A stretch of DNA of 64,000 bases from assembly GCA_965218865.1 (NCBI GenBank), contig CBDCME010000065.1, positions 28,597 through 92,596 on the forward strand. The letters run 5' to 3'. The stretch comes from CBDCME01 sp965218865. Its GTDB lineage: Bacteria; Pseudomonadota; Alphaproteobacteria; JAAXGF01. Below are positions 59,246 to 64,000 of the stretch, piece after piece. A program made the translations under genes and the position numbers. How positions within the stretch are numbered: the first letter of the stretch is position 1; every line of letters begins with the position of its first letter. The notes below the pieces were generated by a model. The model was given only the letters and a program-made list of their open reading frames with translations. It was not told the DNA's origin and made no database searches.

Positions 59246-59697
59246 GACGCATCGAACTCCTGGCCGAGACGGGCGAGTTCGTCGAGTGCCGCATTGCGCG
59301 CGGCATCGCGCCGGTCCTTGTAGGCCATGAGATCGGCGTGCACCACGCGCCGGTGTGAGCCGACCGGAACGAACGGAATTTCGCCGTCCCTGAGCAGCTT
59401 GGCGAGATGCGGGCGCGAGACGTTCAGAATCGTCGCGGCCTGCCGCGTCGTGAGCATGGTACCGGCCGGAACCAGCGTCACCGCCTTGCCGGCGGCGACA
59501 CCGTCCAGCAGGTCGATTACAAGGTCGGCGACCGCAGGCGCCAGCGGTACGGACGTGCCGTCCTCGCGGTGGATGGCGAGAATGCCGTCAGCGGTCCGCG
59601 CCTGGGCAAGTACCGTTGCCGCTTCGGCCGCGCATGCAATTTCGTCGCGCGTTGGGGGACGGCGCGTCAGGTCGTCTGCCTCGGCAGTGTCAGGCAT
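59242..59697 (-). CDS. Excisionase-type HTH antitoxin
   Basis: 151 residues. Helix-turn-helix LTTRQAATILNVSRPHLAKLL with a wing VPVGSHRRVVHADLMAY, the MerR/excisionase-like fold, preceded by a helical N-terminal part. Stop overlaps the PIN gene start by four bases, the usual antitoxin-toxin order. It probably binds its own promoter upstream of 59697. Confidence 0.85.
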   Translation of the reverse strand: MPDTAEADDLTRRPPTRDEIACAAEAATVLAQARTADGILAIHREDGTSVPLAPAVADLVIDLLDGVAAGKAVTLVPAGTMLTTRQAATILNVSRPHLAKLLRDGEIPFVPVGSHRRVVHADLMAYKDRRDAARNAALDELARLGQEFDAS

Positions 59698-60130
59698 CCG
59701 GGTTCTCCTTGCCGGTCATTTCCACCGCCCTCGGTAGCAGTCCATGGAGGCGCGTTCAAGTGAAATAACGGCTCTAAGGGCAACAAGTGTAACAGAGTGC
59801 CGTTTCAGCGCAAGCCCCTGAACGATCGTTCCACCGGGCGATCGGACTGGCGGAGAAACTGTCAACGAACTAACGTCCGAATCGGACCGGTCAGTGCGGA
59901 GCAGCCACATTGACAATCTTCATGCTGAGTCAAGGATCGCACGATGACCTTCCTGATTATGTACCAAGCTCAGCTTGCGGGCGCCGAACGGTGGAGACTC
60001 AGGTTTCGTCGACCCCTTCACAACAATTTCGACCCGACTGACCTCCGTTTCGCCCTTCGACGAGCTTCTGAGGTCTCTCACCCTGCGCGTCCGTCTTACG
60101 GCTGAGGATCGAGCGTAATCAGGAGGAACA
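59698..60130. other. Intergenic stretch between the TA pair and the next gene
   Basis: No gene recognised. It should contain the divergent promoters of the TA operon (minus) and of the unknown gene (plus, RBS AGGAGGAACA). Confidence 0.5.
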
Positions 60131-60817
60131 ATGAGGACAGACAATCCGACCTACCGCTCTCATACGGTGTTCGCGGCCTTTGACCGGTACGCGGATTTCT
60201 ATGGGCAGCTGTCGATGTCAGTGATGGGGTTCATGACCGTGGGTACGGGCGCAATCATCAACATAGACTCGTACCTGTACCAGTCTATTGGAGGCACGTT
60301 GAACTCGGTCCGCGTGATCGTCGGCGAGGGCCGCATCAACGACGGGTACGCTTTGGTGCGAAAGTACTTCGACTCGGTGATGCTCAGTGTGTACGTCGAT
60401 CTCTATTTGAACGACCGGCGCGACGAGGGGGCGTTCGCGATTGCGCAGGTCAACGACTGGTTGCGTGGCACGAGAGCCCTGCCCGAGTACAGAATCATGA
60501 GGGCCTACGTAGCCGACTCGCGTCGCCTAGAACCCGTAATCGGCATGCTGCTGAAGACGGACGGCCGCTATAAGGCGATCCGCGATCGATGCAACGGTCA
60601 CATGCACTATCGAGACTTTCAGTCAGTATTGCTCAACGACAAGGATGTCCACGTAGACCGGTTGCCCGTTCTAGACCAGCTTGAGAGCGACGTGGCGGAC
60701 CTCTTCGCGTTGCACTTGGCCTGCGTCTTTTTCATGAACGGGCACTACATGATGTCTAGTGATTACGTGGACTACCTCGAATGCGGCATGCAACCGGAGG
60801 CGGACTCGCAGTACTAG
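60131..60817 (+). CDS. Hypothetical protein of the integrated element
   Basis: 228 residues from the ATG at 60131 with AGGAGG seven bases upstream. No signal peptide. A moderately hydrophobic segment around 28-50 (SVMGFMTVGTGAIINID), a helical middle with GRINDGYALVRKYFDSVML, and RCNGHMHYRDFQSVLLNDKD. HMHY suggests a metal site or HEPN-like residues but no family is recognised. Codon use is less GC-rich than the ICE debris around it. It lies between a TA pair and integrases, where phage-defence or abortive-infection genes often occur. Confidence 0.65.
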   Translation: MRTDNPTYRSHTVFAAFDRYADFYGQLSMSVMGFMTVGTGAIINIDSYLYQSIGGTLNSVRVIVGEGRINDGYALVRKYFDSVMLSVYVDLYLNDRRDEGAFAIAQVNDWLRGTRALPEYRIMRAYVADSRRLEPVIGMLLKTDGRYKAIRDRCNGHMHYRDFQSVLLNDKDVHVDRLPVLDQLESDVADLFALHLACVFFMNGHYMMSSDYVDYLECGMQPEADSQY

Positions 60818-61264
60818 GTCGCACCTTTCGTCCAGAGGATCTTCGACGACGTATTGAAGGTGCGGAGACCGGATGTCTGCTCCGCGATTAGGAGCCACAC
60901 GTCGATGCACTTGGAGTGACCGGTCGGCGGGCGGCGGCGGCATGTGAGCCGCTGTTGACACCGGTACCAACGCGGTTGGGCAGCAGACTCCACAGCCGAT
61001 GCACGGATCCTGCGCCGGCCCCGTACAAGGCGGATGTCGTCCGTCGTGGGTTCAAACACAGACCTGATTACGTACGAAGCTCTTGTTCGAACTTGTGCAC
61101 TGGGCGCGAGACCCGATCCAGGCGGCATGGCGTCTTGTAACTCCTTCGGCCAGTGTTGTGGCACCATTGCGGATTCCTACGTATTTGACCGCCATGCGCT
61201 CCAGGCGACGCAAAACGCGGGGATGAACGTGCAGGATGAACTTCGTACGCAATCAGGATGACCT
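60818..61264. other. Intergenic stretch, no gene seen
   Basis: Several short frames, none with convincing starts or motifs. Confidence 0.4.
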
Positions 61265-61460
61265 TTGCGGCGGTTGTACCGCGCGCGATTCGGACCCTTT
61301 TTGCTCGTCTGTCAGGCCGCCCTGCTGCTCGCGGTGAGCGCACCGAAGCCGGCGGAGGCGCAAGACTTCTGCGACGGGACCCCGCGCGTCGCCGTGGTCT
61401 CCGCCTTCGCCCCGGAGCTGAAGATTCTCACGGGAGAATTGCAGGAAGGGTCGGAGCATT
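61265..61460 (+). pseudogene. Purine nucleosidase/nucleoside permease-type protein, N-terminal fragment
   Basis: Signal peptide (FGPFLLVCQAALLLAVSA..AEAQ) followed by RVAVVSAFAPELKILTGEL, the opening of periplasmic nucleosidases of the phosphorylase/MTA family (COG5042-like), about 70 of some 330 residues. The frame ends in the palindrome at SEDI*. Probably the gene in which the integrative element inserted. Confidence 0.6.
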
Positions 61461-61502
61461 CGGAAGACATCTAATGTTGAGCTCAACATTAGATGTCTTC
61501 CG
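61461..61502. repeat. 42-bp perfect palindrome at the integrase 3' end
   Basis: CGGAAGACATCTAATGTTGA and its exact complement meet at GAGCTC (centre 61481/61482). The right half contains the last codons and stop of the integrase gene; the left half gives the converging nucleosidase fragment the same ..EDI end. Candidate attachment site or inversion junction. Confidence 0.9.
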
Positions 61503-62682
61503 CGATGCTGACGGCGATGCGCTCGGCAGATTCCCTGACCGAGTCGCGCGCGAGATGCGCATAGCGCGCGGTCGTCTCCACCCTGCGGTGACCGAGCAGC
61601 CGGCCGATGATCGGCAGGCCCTCGCCGAGCGCGAGTGCCCGCGAGGCGAAGCTGTGACGGATGTCGTGGATGCGCACGTCATGCAGTCCGGCCCGCGCGC
61701 GGATGGTCTGCCACGCCCCGTCGATGTCGGTCATGTGCGTACCCGGCTTCGCGCCCGGGACGACCCAGGGATTGCCCGGCTCGCGCGGCAGCGCCTTGAG
61801 CACCTCCACCGCTGACGGGGACAGGTGGACCGTGCGGTCGCCGGTCTTGCCGTTGACGATGCGCATCTCCGCCCTGTCGAGATCGACATGCTTCCATCGC
61901 AGGGTGAGGATCTCGGTCTTGCGGCAGCCCGTCAGCATCAGCAGGCGGAGCGTCGTGATCGCGCCGGCCGATACTTGACTGCCCTTGCCCGAGACCTCGT
62001 CGAGCACCTGCCCGAGCCGGGTGAACTCCGCGTCGGTGAGGAAGCGTTCGCGCTTCCGCTTCGGGTTCATCGGAATCGACTGGCAGGGATCGACCAGGTC
62101 CTCGGGGATCATGTCCCAGCCCTTCGCGAGCTTGTACATGTAGGTCAGGGTCTCGACCACCATGTTGGCCATCGCGGGGATTTCGCACAGGCTCTCGTGC
62201 ATGACCATGACTTGCCGGCGCTCCACCGCGGCGACCGGCAGCTTGCCGAGCGCCGGCACGATGTGGCGGTTGACGACGCTGCGCGCCGTGCGCTGCGTCT
62301 TCGGCTTGCAGCGGCGCGCGACATGCTGCTCGAGATAGCGCTCGGCCAGGTCCGCCACATTCGGCCCGCCGGCGTACTTCGCCGGGAGCGGCAGAGGGAC
62401 CGGCTCCTCTCCGGCCTTCACCCGCGCGATGATGAGGGCGGCGCGCTGGCGGGCCTCATCGGCGCCGATCACCGGGTGGCGCCCGACCGTGATCCGCCTT
62501 CCCTTGTGCGGATTGTCCGGCCCGTCTGGCCCGCGCGCCTGGGCGACGAAGACCTTGCCGCCGGTCGGATACACCCGCACCCCGAAGCCGGTGAGCTCGC
62601 GGTCCCAGAACACCGTGTCGCGCTCGACGGCGAGCGCCGCCACCGTGCGGTTGGAGAGTTTCCTCGTTTGCAGCATCGCCAT
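61489..62682 (-). CDS. Tyrosine-type integrase 1
   Basis: 397 residues. DUF4102-type arm-binding start (LSNRTVAALAVERDTVFWD, TGFGVRVYPTGGK), SAM-like core and catalytic domain: LMLTGCRKTEILTLRW (Arg), IHDIRHSFASRAL (His-x-x-Arg) and GHRRVETTARYAHLA (His, nucleophile Tyr). Full length. The stop codon lies in a 42-bp palindrome. It and the following integrase may act together. Confidence 0.94.
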   Translation of the reverse strand: MAMLQTRKLSNRTVAALAVERDTVFWDRELTGFGVRVYPTGGKVFVAQARGPDGPDNPHKGRRITVGRHPVIGADEARQRAALIIARVKAGEEPVPLPLPAKYAGGPNVADLAERYLEQHVARRCKPKTQRTARSVVNRHIVPALGKLPVAAVERRQVMVMHESLCEIPAMANMVVETLTYMYKLAKGWDMIPEDLVDPCQSIPMNPKRKRERFLTDAEFTRLGQVLDEVSGKGSQVSAGAITTLRLLMLTGCRKTEILTLRWKHVDLDRAEMRIVNGKTGDRTVHLSPSAVEVLKALPREPGNPWVVPGAKPGTHMTDIDGAWQTIRARAGLHDVRIHDIRHSFASRALALGEGLPIIGRLLGHRRVETTARYAHLARDSVRESAERIAVSIAEDI

Positions 62683-62696
62683 CGTCCGCGCCCTCC

Positions 62697-63923
62697 TTAC
62701 GCCGCCTCGGCGTCTTGCGGCGCGAGGTGGGCGCCGATGCTGTCGCCGGTGCGCGCCGCGGCCGCCTTCTCGGCGTCGTGCACCAGATGCGCATACCGCG
62801 CGGCGGTGCCGACCTTGGAGTGGCCGAGAATCCGGCCGATCATCGTGAGGCTCTCGCCGAGGGCCAGCGCGCGCGAAGCGTGCGAATGTCTCAAGTCATG
62901 GATGCGCACGCCTTCGATGCCGGCATGGTCCTGGATGCGGTTCCAGTAGTAGGTGAGGTCCGGCAGGCAGATGCCGGGCTTCCTGCTGCGGATGACCCAG
63001 GGATTGCCCTCGACGCGCTCGATGCCGTCGAGCACCTTCAGGACGGGCGTGGTCAGCGGCACCATGCGCGGGCCGCGCTTGCCGTCGCGGAGCCGGAACT
63101 CGCCCGCCGTGCGGTCGACGTCGTCCCAACGGAGCGTGAGGATCTCGGACTTGCGGCAGCCGGTCAGCATCAGCAGCCGGATTGCGGCGATCGCGGGCGG
63201 CCACATCGAGCCGTCGGCTTCCGCTTTCCGGAGCGCCGCGCCGACGCTGCGGTACTCTTCCTGGCTCAGGAAGCGCTCGCGGGACTGCTCGCGGTAGTGC
63301 CTGACCGCCTTGCAGGGATTGCGGCCCCGGGGCACAAGCTCCCAGGTCTCGGCGAGCGAGAACATCTTCGAGAGCATCGCGACGACGTGGTTGGCCATCG
63401 ACGGCGTGTCGCGCAAGCGGTCATGGAGTTCGATGACATGACTGGACCGGACGTCCTTCACCGCCATGGCGCCGAGTGCGGGGACGATGTGCCGGTCGAT
63501 GGCGGTGCGGTAGAGCTTCTCCGTCTTCGGCTTGCAGTGGACCTTCACATAGGCGCGCATGGAACGCGCCGCGAGATCCGCGACGGTGGGGTCGGGTTCG
63601 GGCTCCGGCGGGACCGGGTCGAGGCCGCGCTTGATGCGGTCGATGACCTCGGCCGCCTCGCGGCGCCGCTGGTCGATCGCCTCGCCTGCGACGGGTCCGA
63701 GGGTGACGCGCTTGAGGCCGGCGGGTCCGCGGGACTGGACGACGTAGACCTTGCGGCCGTTGCGCTGGACGCGCACGCCGAAGCCGGCGATATCATGTTG
63801 CAGTGTTTTGACGGGAATCGCCAACGGCAGTCCTAGGCAGCCAGAGACAGGCAGAAGTGTGATAACATCTTGATGTATTGAGCATTTACGAAATTCCCCG
63901 CCTTCGTTTCGCACTTGAAACAC
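62697..63923 (-). CDS. Tyrosine-type integrase 2
   Basis: 408 residues from a GTG at 63923. The catalytic part is complete: LMLTGCRKSEILTLRWDDV, IHDLRHSHASRALALG and GHSKVGTAARYAHLV. In contrast to integrase 1 the first 45 residues do not show the WD..xGFGxRV arm domain in full; only HDIAGFGVRVQRNGRK is there, so the start may be replaced or truncated. It ends 14 nt before integrase 1; both in one transcription unit. Confidence 0.9.
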   Translation of the reverse strand: MFQVRNEGGEFRKCSIHQDVITLLPVSGCLGLPLAIPVKTLQHDIAGFGVRVQRNGRKVYVVQSRGPAGLKRVTLGPVAGEAIDQRRREAAEVIDRIKRGLDPVPPEPEPDPTVADLAARSMRAYVKVHCKPKTEKLYRTAIDRHIVPALGAMAVKDVRSSHVIELHDRLRDTPSMANHVVAMLSKMFSLAETWELVPRGRNPCKAVRHYREQSRERFLSQEEYRSVGAALRKAEADGSMWPPAIAAIRLLMLTGCRKSEILTLRWDDVDRTAGEFRLRDGKRGPRMVPLTTPVLKVLDGIERVEGNPWVIRSRKPGICLPDLTYYWNRIQDHAGIEGVRIHDLRHSHASRALALGESLTMIGRILGHSKVGTAARYAHLVHDAEKAAAARTGDSIGAHLAPQDAEAA

Positions 63924-64000
63924 CGACTTCGATACACCAGAATAGACCGCGTCTGGAAGCCAGTCGCTTGCCTTGTGCTTACGGATTGAAGCGGGTGGGC
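63924..64000. other. Right edge of window
   Basis: 77 bp upstream of integrase 2; no feature visible. Confidence 0.4.

Overview
The window is high-GC DNA that reads as an alphaproteobacterial chromosome, probably Rhodospirillales-like. The reasons are a SAM-II riboswitch ahead of metZ, a dapF-mtaB-ftsY operon, a fused nitrite/sulfite reductase, a bpt-type aminoacyl-protein transferase and Rhizobiales-style conjugative-element remnants. No rRNA, tRNA or CRISPR was found. The assignment rests on gene content alone.

Layout. 1-3765: assimilatory sulfur genes on the minus strand (sulfite/nitrite reductase running off the left edge; metZ with riboswitch and attenuator). 3993-6580: a decayed IS256-type element split by an IS630 element. 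6956-10547: small ORF, TadE/TadG-like pair, an intact IS630 copy, and a leucine-rich-repeat lipoprotein cut by that copy. 11226-16080: membrane protein, two tandem copies of a palindromic repeat, the dapF-mtaB-ftsY operon, and an acidic secreted protein. 16272-17626: a PEP-CTERM protein gene with a sigma-54 promoter and three upstream 17-bp sites. 17677-21380: an IS1595-family transposon with perfect 8-bp target duplication and four cargo genes, inserted between the PEP-CTERM gene and its terminator. 21630-25495: VWA protein, DnaJ-like membrane protein, galU and ugd (UDP-glucuronate supply). 25756-29990: a lipoprotein and an ABC uptake operon with a nucleobase-type deaminase and a broken isochorismatase. 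30111-34521: a second IS1595-type element with cargo, itself hit by an ISAs1-family element and lying in a truncated IS630 copy. 34937-41492: penicillin acylase fragment, flavin reductase, cytochrome c (frameshifted), motAB, an SLC13-type transporter, bpt. 41646-43929: a third IS630 copy (inverted, frameshifted) and an orphan TRAP binding protein. 44167-47075: a STAND NTPase fragment cut by an IS21 element. 47076-53308: tail-tip, holin and endolysin genes of a prophage remnant. 53371-58534: Sel1 pseudogene, integrase/TraG chimera, ICE debris and a truncated HU gene. 58667-63923: PIN/HTH toxin-antitoxin pair, unknown gene, and two tandem tyrosine integrases beside a truncated nucleosidase gene and a 42-bp perfect palindrome.

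The backbone genes are ordinary. The unusual content is mobile and repetitive: (i) IS1595 elements whose cargo genes sit behind GC-rich hairpins, two of them with a shared leader that puts the Shine-Dalgarno in a loop and the GTG start in the stem; (ii) a palindromic repeat of about 125-139 bp found four times, three of them starting within 10 nt of a stop codon and all in one orientation relative to the gene; (iii) a 109-bp cloverleaf-like repeat in two nearly identical copies, each between converging genes; (iv) signs of IS-adjacent deletion, with gene halves missing next to IS copies.
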